The translations under genes and the position numbers were made by a program. 64,000 nt of DNA from Cryptomeria japonica (taxonomy: Eukaryota > Streptophyta > Pinopsida > Cupressales > Cupressaceae), in assembly GCF_030272615.1 (NCBI RefSeq), contig NC_081411.1:187309449-187373448 (forward strand). Reading direction: 5' to 3'. The stretch's first letter is position 1. The number at the start of each line of letters is the position of its first letter. Positions 47,751-58,814 of the stretch are shown piece after piece. The notes under the pieces were generated by a model. The model was not told the DNA's origin. It did no database searches and saw only the letters and a program-made list of their open reading frames with translations.

Positions 47751-48534
47751 TGTTGGCAAACGCACACTCCAATGAGAAATTGTAGGTGATTGAAGGTATT
47801 GTCATCGATGGAAACCTTACAATCCTATGGCACCGGAAGATATCGACACATGCAGAGACACCGACAGACACCGACATCGGCAAAGATGTTCATCAGCACC
47901 CTGGCTGACAAGATCTTATTTATTGTATTTTGTATTTAATTGTAAAATATTTTTGTAAGCCGACAAGGTGAGTTGTAATATGACTCATATAAGTATCAGT
48001 TCTTGTAAATCATTTAGCATATGTGGATATGGTTAGATTATTGCAGAACTAAGATGCGAATATTAAGGCAGAGTTTGGAATAAGGTTTTGGAAGTTGTAT
48101 GAGCTTAAACCGATACTGAACCTGGCATAGAATATTCTGATCTGAAGTAGTACATGACATTGGATTTATAGAATCCACTTTTGTAAGTCAGTGAGACTTC
48201 CCTTTTTGTATTTAAGCAGTGAGCTTTAGGTAGTTGGCCTTCTTGCATGTGCAGGCCCCTATTGTATCAGTAATATTCACTTATTGGCAAGTAAGAAAAT
48301 ATTGTGGGTCACAAATCCCACCAAGGTTTTTCCCACATTGGGTTTCCTCGCCAAAAAATATTGTGTTATGGTGTTCTTTTCATGTTGTGCTTATTGTTCT
48401 TATTTACTGCATTAATTCTAGTTTATCGGACACTGTTTTGGAATGCATTTCATTTAATAAGTTCAAAAAATCCATTAAACGGTTAGATACTGATTCACCC
48501 CCCCCCCCTCTCAGTATCTTTGGGAATCCTAACA
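47751..48534 (+). repeat. 3' LTR of NA-3
   Basis: It starts TGTTGGCAAACG and ends CCTAACA before the ggcaa duplication. The TTGGCCTTCTTGCATGTG block lies at about 48233 and the C-run/CTCTCAGT block near 48505. Confidence 0.94.
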
Positions 48535-48539
48535 GGCAA

Positions 48540-49501
48540 CTCTAGTTCAAGACAACTTCAAAAACTCTAATAAAAAACTCCAATACTTCTGTATTCAAAT
48601 CTTAGACATCTTCCCTCTGAATCAATCTACCTGTTTGTTGGGTTTTTGTCCACCAACTATTAAGGAAAAACCTGTTCTTTTCACATATTTCCATAGATAC
48701 AACACAACTTAAATGTATCCCAGGTCGATGCAAAGAAACCTCTATGCCACCAATACCGGAAAATAGAGAAAGAACTTTAATGCCATTAGGATAAAATGCT
48801 TTCAAGATAGATAAATGGTATGCAACTATATCTATTTGGAATGCATTACTCAAATAGTGCAATCGATCAGTCGCACAAGAAGTTCCATGAGTGTGATCTT
48901 TTTGAAATCCTAATATAATTTCTATCTCATCAACCTCTAGAGGAGCCACCTGACTTGGCCCCACCTAAACCAAGTTCCATTCTTTGCACTTTTCAAGAAT
49001 GTATTTTTGTTCACTATCTTATAGTTTCCCTCATGAATTTTCAATTATAGTACATAGTTCTTCACAAAGGACACCACCATATCGTCTAGAGTCCATGCAA
49101 TTCAATTTTTTTCTTTGATCCCATGGAGGCCAATAGTCCTTTGTCTGAGGAAATTCTTCCAGAATAGTCATGGGGGGGAGAGGTAATGCTTGAAATCGCC
49201 CTTCTATTGGGAGATTGTGTACATAACCTCTTGGTCTTCTGGAAGCTGAAAAGTACTTCGAGTCCACCAACTTTGGTTCCACACTATAGAAATTTTTGGA
49301 TATTGTCTTCCAAATATCCTTCAATGCAAAAGCATCATTCTCATAATAGAAAAAAGGTGGCCCTTGCATGAACGCATTGATTTTCTCCAAGTGTGGCCCA
49401 ATAGGTTTCCCAGAAACTCCAAAACTAGTTAGTCCCTTCGGACATAAATTAGAGATGTCACATCACACACTCCAGACATTGTTTGTTTGTATTGCATACT
49501 C
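48540..49501 (-). pseudogene. DRM-type DNA cytosine-5 methyltransferase fragment
   Basis: Resembles the rearranged catalytic domain of plant DRM enzymes, which perform RNA-directed de novo methylation in the nucleus. In order on the minus strand: GKPIGPHLEKI, then PPFFYYEND (the ENV motif, with V changed to D), YVHNLPIEGRF, WPPWDQRKKLNC, APLEVDEIEIILGF (motif IX-like), QIDIVAYHLS (motif X-like) and VLSLFSGIGGIEVSLHR (motif I). This VI-IX-X-I order is diagnostic of DRM. The frame is continuous from about 49450 to 48602 apart from stops near 49031, 49020 and 48966; another follows at about 48600. The motif IV PC segment is not seen. NA-3 inserted at its 3' side and a solo LTR at its 5' side. 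Confidence 0.88.
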
Positions 49502-51239
49502 TGTAATGCCCCGCCAGGAACCCTAAAGGAAAACAACACAACTAGGCAACTAAAGGGTGAAATAATTTTTTTTTTGTTAAAGACTAAGTGCACTAATTAT
49601 AACCATTGCACATTTATCAACACAACGGAAGTCTATCATAAGTTTTCCTAAGGGTAACCAATGAAGACTAATTTCATAGATTATATTAACACCACAATTA
49701 ATCCATTCAATTAGATAAATTGAATACTTAAGTTGAAAATTACACATACATCCAAATTTCACAATAAAGAAATAAAAGTATTCCAATGTATCCAATTTCC
49801 ATAAACCATTTAAACATAAGATCAAAGCAATAAAATTCATTTCACTAACATAATAATATTACAATATCCATAAATACATGGCTTCCAATAATACCACTGG
49901 TTACAAAGATATAATATCAAGGTTACATAAAAGTCTGATACAATGACCACAAGGTCTCAATTGAACAATGATCTCGAACAAGAGCTGGTACATAAACCAC
50001 AATCCAAGAAACACCAGCGAAGCCTTTCCTCACCTGAAGATACAATCCAGAACATCCGATGGGAAGTGGCACTACCACCCGACCATGTGATCCTGAAATG
50101 GAACCACCCCACCATGCTAGGAGATAGTAGAAAACCCTCAAGCAAGCAAAGTAAGACAAGTACAAATGGACTAGAAGACTCTGTAAACATCCATGTAACA
50201 CAACTCACAAAACACTAGTGACTCTAAGAAGAGAGTGTCATCGCATAGCTTGATGGTTACCATGGTACAACCTCCATAGGCCCCGGCCCCCATACTCGGG
50301 TTTCTCCTGGTAACCTCTCCCGAGCCTCCGGTTCCAACTAAGTCTCATGCGGACCCTACCAATCCTTTCATGAAGACAAGGTGGTAAGTTTGTCATTCCA
50401 GGCCTTCTCGTAACATTATGAGCCTTGTACAAGCACTCACCTATGCACGAGGTACATTTATCTTAATTAATATTTAATCTACCCACCCCCTAATCAATTA
50501 TTAGGTTATCACTTTTTAACTAACTCTCGACGGGTTATCCTATCATCCACTTCGGGCATGACCCCCGCTCGAAAGCCACTCTCTCTCATAGGACACTAAC
50601 AGGAAATGTCTCTCTACGAGAACTCTATGGCAAAACAGACAACCATAACCAATCCTGACAAAGCACAGGTGAAGGATACACAATCACTAACCCAAGATTG
50701 ACCATTTGGACAAAACACACAATGACTCACATCAATAAGGTTATACAACAACACCTAACCAAGGAGATATAATAACATAGAACACAATGACAACTCAACC
50801 AGAATTGCAATGAAATTAAGCTTGACTGCAAACAACATTTACACAAGATCCTAATACATGCAATCTTTTCTTAAAACAACCAAAAGCACAAATAACTTGC
50901 AATTAAAGATTTTCCAGACAATAAGAAAATACAACTATATTAATACAAAGAAATCAATTTTGTCATTTATCCAATAAGGTTAATCAATCACATAAAAATT
51001 AACCTCCTAATTATATGTTCATGATTAATTTACAAATAGACATGATTAGATTATATCAATAATCTAAATTAAATTCCCAATTAAAAATTATATTTAATAA
51101 TATAATATAATTACATAAATATATATTCTACGAATATAATATTATATAATTTTATCACATTAAAATATATAATAAAAAGAAGATTTAATTTTCAAATATC
51201 AGTCATTTCCAAAATAACATAATTAAAACCACGGAAAAT

Positions 51240-51306
51240 ACTATATATATATATATATTATTATTATTATTATTATTATTATTTTTTAATTAATTTTTTT
51301 TTTTTA
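51240..51306. repeat. (TA)n(TTA)n and poly-T low-complexity tract
   Basis: ATAT run followed by about nine TTA units and T-rich sequence, in the solo LTR. Confidence 0.9.
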
Positions 51307-52143
51307 ATACAATAATCTAAAACAAGTAAATTCTCTTTTCGCCCAAAATTTATTTCCAATCAAATTTATTTACAAGGAAATTAATTAATACATAATATCT
51401 CCAAAATAATATAATAAAATAATTTCCCTTAACTTTTAATAATACAATAAATTTAATTAATATTTAAATTGATTTCTATAATAACTAATAATATCACAGA
51501 GATACACAAATATTAAAAAAAGACTGCCATAGACAAATATCAAAACAAGAGGGAATGGTTTCTCTGGTAAATCTCATTCCTCCCAAATCTTGCAATTTCC
51601 ATGCACAGTAAAAATCTTGGCAAAACTTGTCATAATAACTTTTCCCAATCTTCTTAAAATTTTAATCTAAAAACACCCAGGAAATAACTTCTTTCCAGGA
51701 AATAACTTCTTTCCATAAACTAGAAATTAACCTCAGGCATGAATTTTAAATCAAGAAGATGGATTAACCAGAAGAGGGTTTTGGATCTGACAAATAATAT
51801 ACACACACATCATTCAGAAAGATAAAAGAAATAAAAATATTTTCTTTGAAACAAACAATCAAAAGAAGCCACCCAACCTGGTATAGCTTTCCTGGAAGAA
51901 AATTTGTAGAAGAGAACCAATCCTCCAACAAGCTTCCAAATAAAATTATTTTCCTAAATTCCCTGTCTGTCCTAAAATAAAGACCTAACCCCTATTTAAA
52001 CTAAAATTCTAGGTTCAATAGCTTTTTCACAAAAAAACCTAAATTTAGAATAATAGTAATTTTTATTTCATTTTCTAAATTTATCACATGCAATAATTAA
52101 AAAACATTATTCTTTCTTTTCTTTTCTCATGCACATTAACTAA

Positions 52144-52284
52144 TTTTCTAAATAAAGAATTAAAACAATACTTTAATTCCAATTAATTAATTTTCTAAAT
52201 AAAGAATTAAAACAATACTTTAATTTCAATTAATTCTTTTTCTAAATAAAGAATTAAAACAATATTTTAATTCTAATTAATTAT
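52144..52284. repeat. Three-copy 47-bp tandem repeat
   Basis: Copies start at 52144, 52191 and 52238 with the core TCTAAATAAAGAATTAAAAC. A TTTATTCTTTTA-type run follows at about 52285-52400. Confidence 0.9.
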
Positions 52285-53208
52285 TTTATTCATTTATGTA
52301 TTTATTCTTTTATTCTTTTATTTATTTATTCTTTTATTCTTTTATTTATTTATTCTTTTATTTATTTATTCTTTTATTTATTTATTTATTTAAAATTCTA
52401 GGAAACAATAAATATAATTAATCTAATTTATTTTTCCACTAAAATTTAAATAAAATATATTTCTAATATCATGCAGCTTGCAACTTAATTTAATAATTTC
52501 TTTTAATTAACTAAATTTATAATCTCAATGCATAAACAATACAAGTATGAGATAAATCCATAAACTTAATTAATTAATTATTTAAATCCACTAAAACACT
52601 CAAATTAAACAAAACTCAAGCAAATACTATAAAAAGATCAAACGACAAAATATGAAGGCCAAACAAATTGACAAGACGACCAACTGACGACACTCACACG
52701 AGTGTAACTGAGTAAAATAGGGTCAACTACTATCTCCTCCACTTCCATCAAAAAATATAAGGCACGCTCAGACCTGTGAAGCTAGGTGGAGATGATACCC
52801 CGTATCTACCCGGTACTTGTACCTGCAATATCCTGCATCACCGAACCACACATGCATATATATACAATATAGAAAACATGACACACACCAATGAAGGAGA
52901 ATCGTGACGTTTCCTGTCTCACCGAAATGAGTGAAGGAAAACCATCCCCTTGCATCCAATACACTTGCAAACACACAACATATAATTCCACATTGCATAA
53001 ATAAAGTAAAATGTCAGTACATAGCAATAATACATAAAATGCCATAAATCACAAGTACTGAAATACTGCAAATAAATTATACATCTCATCTCCAAATAAA
53101 GCATAATGTCATAAAAATCTGAATAACATATCATGGTAATGTATCCACTGAAAAACAACCAATAATAAAATATGAGTCTAATGAGTTCAAACTAGTAGGG
53201 GTACTACA

Positions 53209-53425
53209 TACTCTCTATGTATTTATCACCCTTTAACACTTTTCTCTGCTTTTCTCCAATTTCTCTCTTCTGGGCAGTTGATGAGCTTGTTTCCATGTCA
53301 TTCAAGATAATGCTTGCTTGCTTTCTTTTACGAAATTTACTTGCACACGACTCTTTAGCTTGTATCTTCTTCTTCCGCACAGATATAAATTATAATTCAG
53401 ACTCAGATGATTAAATAAAATAAGC
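53209..53425 (-). pseudogene. Possible upstream exon of the DRM pseudogene
   Basis: On the minus strand a reading of about 65 codons runs toward the solo-LTR junction, rich in Lys and Arg (SVRKKKIQAKE, SKFRKRKQAS, QKREIGEKQRKVLKG). It is preceded by a good acceptor-like TTTCTTTACAG near 53425. One stop is near its start. Position, strand and target-site duplication make it the natural 5' continuation of the fragment at 48540-49501. It would correspond to the linker before the catalytic domain, which is variable, so homology alone does not prove it. Confidence 0.45.
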
Positions 53426-53601
53426 ATCTGTAAAGAAAAGATTTAGTCATTGGATGTTACATATTATCTGACGAAAAGATCCTAGATCTAATTCTTGGAG
53501 AAAGGAAACATCATTGATAATCTTTTTTCAAATAAGACTCAATCAAATAAATTAAAAATGTTTTATGTAATTTTTAAAAGTAGAACTCATGCAATGCTTT
53601 C

Positions 53602-54085
53602 ATGCACCGACGGCCAAATTGCTGGACCCACAACATTATCGTTGATGCAATTTTTTGGTTAGATGGAAGAGGTAAGAAAATGATGCATGTTGTTAAATGG
53701 AAATGGTGTTGCTTGAGTAAGGACTTAGGTGGACTGGGGATCAAAGACCTCAGGCATCAAGGTATTTCCTTAGAAATCAAATGGATTGTCAAGGATTTAG
53801 AAGGGAATGAACCATGGAAGATATTAATCAGGAGAAAACTCATGATTGTCAATCATTATAACATTTTAGGAGGGAATATTGTTGATAATTTCTCATGGTT
53901 TGAAATTATTGTCAGGTATGTCTGCAATCTGAGTAAAAAGTCTAACTATTTGTGGATTTTATTGTCTATTGAAATTCTTTGGTTTCTTTGGAAGAGAAGG
54001 AATGAGGATGTGTTCCAAGGTAAAGGGGGGGTTCTTATTGAATGTAATATTAGAATCGCAAATGCTTTGGGAGTTTTTATCAGTC
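53602..54085 (+). pseudogene. LINE (non-LTR) retrotransposon ORF2 C-terminal fragment
   Basis: About 160 codons resembling the region after reverse transcriptase in plant L1-type elements. KWKWCCLSKDLGGLGIKDL, HQGISLEIKWI and EGNEPWKILIRRK belong to the W..vc.pk..GGLGi segment (zf-RVT region), followed by a Trp-rich WFLWKRRNEDVF stretch. The RT core and 5' end are absent, and the expected downstream Cys-rich end and poly-A tail are not seen. It runs into PPR sequence near 54085-54095. Confidence 0.75.
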
Positions 54086-54089
54086 GAAG

Positions 54090-54345
54090 ATACTCGGATA
54101 GACATTTATGCAAAATGTGGAAGCATCAATGAGGTACGTGAATTGTTTGACTGAATGCCTCCAAGAAATGTCGGTTTATGGAATGGTATGATTGTAGGGT
54201 ATGCACAAAATGATTTTAATGGAAAGGTTCAGATGCTTTCAACTAAATGCTCCTCTAGCCTGTGCGAAAATGAGAGCTTTGGAATAGGTTGTGGATATCC
54301 ATCACAAGATAAATAGTAGAGGAATTTTTTTAGTTGGTGTAGCTG
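54090..54345 (+). pseudogene. PPR-repeat gene fragment (plus strand)
   Basis: Pentatricopeptide-repeat proteins bind organellar RNA in plants. Visible here are IDIYAKCGSINEVRELFD, a stop, MPPRNVGLWNGMIVGYAQND, then a frameshifted ACAKM-type segment and a DIHHKINSRGI piece (54290 on), matching the plant PLS-type repeat layout. Sequence from 54120 to about 54345 is closely related to the minus-strand copy at 57720-57970, but lacks about 30 bp present there. Clearly a broken fragment. Confidence 0.8.
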
Positions 54346-57300
54346 CAATTATCCTGTTAGAGGCTATTTTTATAGATACTATTATGGTGGCATCTACCAG
54401 TTATGGTGATCTTGGTCCTATTGAGGCGGGTTGTGGGGTTTTCCTTGCTCCTATGTACCCAATTGTTGTGTTTGTAGGGGTTTATGCTACTAATAGGTTT
54501 AGGGGTGCCTTTCAAAATCCATTGGTAATTCATGTTCTAGTTTATTCCTTGACTACACTTTCCATTGTGCTTAATGTTTTTTAGGAATGGCTAGGTGATT
54601 GTATTGTTTCATGGATTCTAGGTGCCTGCTAAACCTAATTTATTTTTAAATCTTGGTGATCCATCTCCTTATATGAGAGATTATTTGTTCAAGGTATTTT
54701 TATAGGGAAAAGGTTTTAGAGAGCCTTTCAAAACCCGTTGCTTGTTGTCTATTCCCTTAGCTACTTTTGTCTTGGCTTAAGTTTCTTTTTTTGGATTCTG
54801 GTTTGGGGTTCTTACCTAAATGCCTTTGATCTGAAAATTTTTAATCTAATGTAGGGTTAGGACCCTTTTTCCTGTTAGTTTGATGCTCCAATCAAAAGAA
54901 TCTCTTTCAAAAAAGGGTTTTCCCTTTTTTATTTTGGTTTTCTCACTACTTGTGAGATCCTCTTTTTGCTTAGTTGGTTGTTATATAAGGGTTTGGACCC
55001 TCTCCCAATTACCTAGTCTTTAGACTAATTCAAAACATTCTAGTGTGACCTTTTTGAATTGGAACTAGTTAAGTCACATAATCAATATGTTACAATGATG
55101 AATTATTTTATATTTTATTTTAAAAACTATCATAAAGTGTGATAGAAAATAGAATTTTACTTGATCATAAATCCTTTATTAGTTTCTTTATATAGTGATT
55201 GGTTTGAAGATAAGGGCCTTCTAATTAGAACGTTTATTCAAGATCTCTAACTAATTTAGTTTTTATTTGCTATCATTAATGTATCCTACATTGCATGATA
55301 AAATATTATGTCTCAATTCTCCCTAATTGGTCTTTTATCTCAATTTTTTTTAATTAAAAATAAAGGCGATGATTAGATTTCTTTCTTTAGTGTTATCTCT
55401 CTCTAGATTAATTAATTAGGGATACTATTAGGAACATTTCCCATGAAATGAATATAATATAAAGATTGCATCCATAATAGAACAAATCACCATAATAGGC
55501 TATTATAAAGTATCTATACAAAAACATGAAAGAACATCAAATTACCATTACAAACCCATAAATCATAAAATAGTGAAAATAGATATAAATTTGTAAATGT
55601 CTCCCTACAAACACCACAACCATAACCAAAAAAATCATAAATAGCAAGGGATAAATAAAACCTCAATAATTCCACAATCTTGAATTCACTATACCACATT
55701 ACAATCCACTAGGTATTCAACCTCTATTGCATTAGGGTTCTACATTACATTTGTCAAGACACTACCAACTATGGGATCAAGTAATGGAACCTATTTGAAA
55801 TAAATCCTTCCTATGCCAAGTTCTATGGATTTTATATCTAAAAAGTAATAGAATTATGGAGATGCTAGAGTCATCTACTTACCACTTATTATGAATCACC
55901 ATGAAAATAGTCAACACCTACCATACAATTACATAAAAATTATGAAGAAATAGCAACTTACAATGCACTAGTTTCAATTATTCATTGTTTATAGTTAAAA
56001 ATCCTAAAGGATTTGAATGGATCTTAACATTAGATGTCACTAATAATTTTCTTCCATATTTATCACCACTTCTTCCTTAAACTTCAATATATTCATATCT
56101 TTAAATGTGTAGGATATAGAAAACATATAATCTCTACACTCTAAGCTACACTGGGAATAAATACTGCCGACCAATATGAAAGCCTCCCATATGCAAGCCT
56201 TCTAATGTAGGGGACATGATTAACAAAATTACTATTACCCAAAACTAACTTAAGGAACCTTGAGGAAACCATTTTATTAGAAGTGAAGGTTTAAATCAAT
56301 CTTGTATTCGTGAGTTGATTTGTTCTTAAGAGATCCCTTCTAATAATGATGCTTGATTTTCATGGTGATTATTACACTACATACCACCCAAAGAATGAAA
56401 ATATAAATTGCACCAAAATACCACATCACTAATTATTACCAATAATAAGATAGAATAGTTAAAAACCACCACATTATGTGAATTCAAAAATGTTTCATGC
56501 ATACTACATAAATGTAGAAAGATGGTTTAATATGTAATGGATTATTACAATACTATTTTACTAGACCAAGATTAATTAACTATTTCTAATACCTCAACTA
56601 AAAAATATTGAGTTTTCTTTGCAACCCATCTGAAAGTACCGTCTTCAAATACGATGGCATTAGGATTCTTGAAAGTTGCTCTCTTATTCATTTTTGGAGC
56701 ATAAAGATGAAAGCTTCCTTGATTTCATATATATGGAGGGAAAATCCTATTTATCTTACATTATTGGTAGATAACAAGAGTTAGAAGTTGGATTTTTGTG
56801 CTTAAGAGCACTAAGAGGCAATGAAGAGGGTTTCATTTGCTCCTTATTTTATTTGTTTATTATTATTTTATTGGTTCTTTGCCATATAATATTTTGATTT
56901 AATTATTAAATTCAATCTCTATGTTCATAAGAAACACATATTTAATATATTAGAATTAGAGCTACAAGCATAGTATCTATTATTTTCTCAAGTTGATCAA
57001 ACTACTTCATTAGTGTATTGAAGGTTTGGATGTGGTATGGGAAACATGGGAAGAATAGAGGATGTCTAAAGAGGGTGAGAAGTAAGAGGGAATAGAATGG
57101 AATGGTAGTGGAAGGAAAAATCACACTAAAAATGAAGAGTTGTCATATGATTACAAGATAAATGATATAAGAAATCATTACAAACATACTTAAATGAATA
57201 AAAATTATCTAACTTTAGAATGACAACTTTAGCTTGAACATAGATGATTACAATTTAATAAAATGACAAATCTCACACATAATAAACATTGACAAAATAA

Positions 57301-57465
57301 AAATTTCATCAATTTCAATCTAATCATTTCATCATTTATGATAAACCTTCTTAATCTCAAATATTCTTCAATAGTTGGCACATTGAATTTTAACTACAAT
57401 TATCTATGATATAAAACATCTTTAAAATATCTACCTTGGCAATTGCAGCTACAACGTGTGACAAA
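54346..57465. other. Unassigned AT-rich stretch between inverted PPR fragments
   Basis: No domain recognised. A 97-codon open frame crosses the left edge (54291-54584); its second half looks hydrophobic but resembles nothing I know. A GCCTTTCAAAA(T/C)CC phrase occurs near 54510 and again (as GCCTTTCAAAACCC) near 54725, hinting at a diverged duplication. The rest is AT-rich. Confidence 0.45.
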
Positions 57466-57469
57466 ATTC

Positions 57470-58150
57470 CTTTATTATTTATCCTATGATAGATGTTCAT
57501 ACCTTGTTCCAAAACTTCCAATTTAGCATAGGTTGGAGGATACTAGCAAAGCTTTATACCCGATAATCGCATTTAATTGAAAGTCTCTAAAGCCTTTCCC
57601 ACAAACCCATTATGTTCATATCCTGTAATCAGGTGTTCTGTGTGAGCAATTTCTCTGAGGCATTCTATCAAATATTCGGGAAGCCTTATCTCATCCCACA
57701 CATTTTGCATACATGACTACCAAGGAAATTGTAGCTACACCAACTAATATAATTCCTCTATTGTTTATCTTGTGATGGACGTCCACACCCTATTCTCAAG
57801 CTCCCATTTTCGCACAAGCTGGGGGATGTTGACATATATTTACACCTGCTAATTGCATTTGGTTGAAAGCATCTGGACACTTTTCAGTAAACTCATTTTG
57901 TGCATATCCTGCAATCATAACATTTCTTGGAAGAATTCGGTCAAATGGTTCACGTACCTCATCGATGGTTCCTACTGTTGCTCTTCCAACTGTGGCCCCA
58001 TAGAATTGTAAGTGTGCAGGCACATTATGTTTATCAGAGCATTTTTGACTGCAACATAAAATTTCCCAGAGCATGTTCGACGGTAATAAGCCCTTATGTT
58101 ATGGTTTGATGGATGTCTACCTGTTGAAAAGCTCCCATATTGGCACAGGC
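57470..58150 (-). pseudogene. PPR-repeat gene fragment (minus strand)
   Basis: Reads right to left as several degenerate PPR repeats: an SACANMGA-like segment near 58145, IDEVREPFDRILPRNVMIAGYAQNEF (57900-57965), DAFNQMQLAGVN, PPACAKMGA (57796-57830), then VVMYAKC and FDRMPQRN in the next repeat (57650-57720). Frames change repeatedly and stops are frequent. It is the inverted paralogue of 54090-54345. Confidence 0.8.
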
Positions 58151-58334
58151 AGAGAGTACACTAGAAATAAACACCGATATGGATAGAAACCTATTTGTTC
58201 CATACGGTAAGACTTCTAGGTGGGAATAATTTGAATTTGAATGTTAACGACTGTTCATTTGAATGGAACAAATGGGAATGTATGTTTAAGCCAAACCCGC
58301 CCATTATTACACTATTGGGGGCAACAACGTGAGA

Positions 58335-58780
58335 ATGGGAAGAGGTGGGAATAATGTTTATCAAATGTCTTGGTTCTTTTTTTTTTTAAGTAATGCCCAT
58401 GGTCGTTGGAGTTTCGACGAATGCGGCACTTTTTGTAAAAAACCATAAATTTCATTGCCAATTCCTTCTTCGTCAAAACAAGATGTTGAATTATCATTGG
58501 AATTCCGACGAATGCGGGCAATTTTTTAAAAAAAAATCAGATTTGATCACAATATAATGGGAAGAGGCGGGAATAATGTTTATCAAATGTCTTGGTCTTT
58601 TGTTTTGTTTTTTAAGTAATGCCCACAATCATTGGAATTTTGATGAACATGGGCACTTTTTGTAAAAAAACACAAATCTCATTGCCAATTCCTTCTCTGT
58701 CAAAACCAGATGTTGAATTAGAATTGGAATTCCGACGAATGTGGGCAATTTTTCAAAAAAAAATCAAATTTTGTCAGAAT
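58335..58780. repeat. Two-copy tandem duplication, period 222 bp
   Basis: Copy 1 (about 58334-58556) and copy 2 (about 58556-58780) share GGGAATAATGTTTATCAAATG, AAGTAATGCCCA and GGAATTCCGACGAATG. Differences are mostly single transitions and homopolymer lengths. Confidence 0.9.
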
Positions 58781-58814
58781 ATACCTTCTCCGTCGGAATT
58801 TTAGGCCAAATGTA

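Larger units (their letters stand above)
41754..48534 (+). mobile_element. NA-3: complete non-autonomous LTR element
   Basis: 6,781 bp flanked by a perfect 5-bp duplication ggcaa (41749-41753 and 48535-48539). LTRs 41754-42535 and 47751-48534, primer site, ORF1 with four knuckles, long ORF2 and purine tract are in the same order as NA-2. No enzyme domains are seen. It sits next to a minus-strand DRM pseudogene. Confidence 0.94.
49502..53208 (+). mobile_element. Large solo LTR (3.7 kb) inside the DRM pseudogene
   Basis: It starts TGTAATGCCCCGCC and ends GGGGTACTACA, with a perfect duplication tactc at 49497-49501 and 53209-53213. Start (TGTNATGCCC) and end (TCAAACT..GTNGGGGTA) resemble the 4.4-kb solo LTR at 15687, so they are probably related gypsy families. 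No coding region is convincing inside; the open frames at 49923-50218 overlap on both strands. Orientation is inferred from that similarity. Confidence 0.85.

Noticed and set aside
49923..50218. About 92-codon open frames on both strands
   Set aside because: Overlapping frames in the 3.7-kb solo LTR, no domain or conservation evidence.
54291..54584. 97-codon hydrophobic plus-strand open frame as a membrane protein gene
   Set aside because: Its start lies inside the PPR pseudogene in another frame, and the remainder has no recognisable family.
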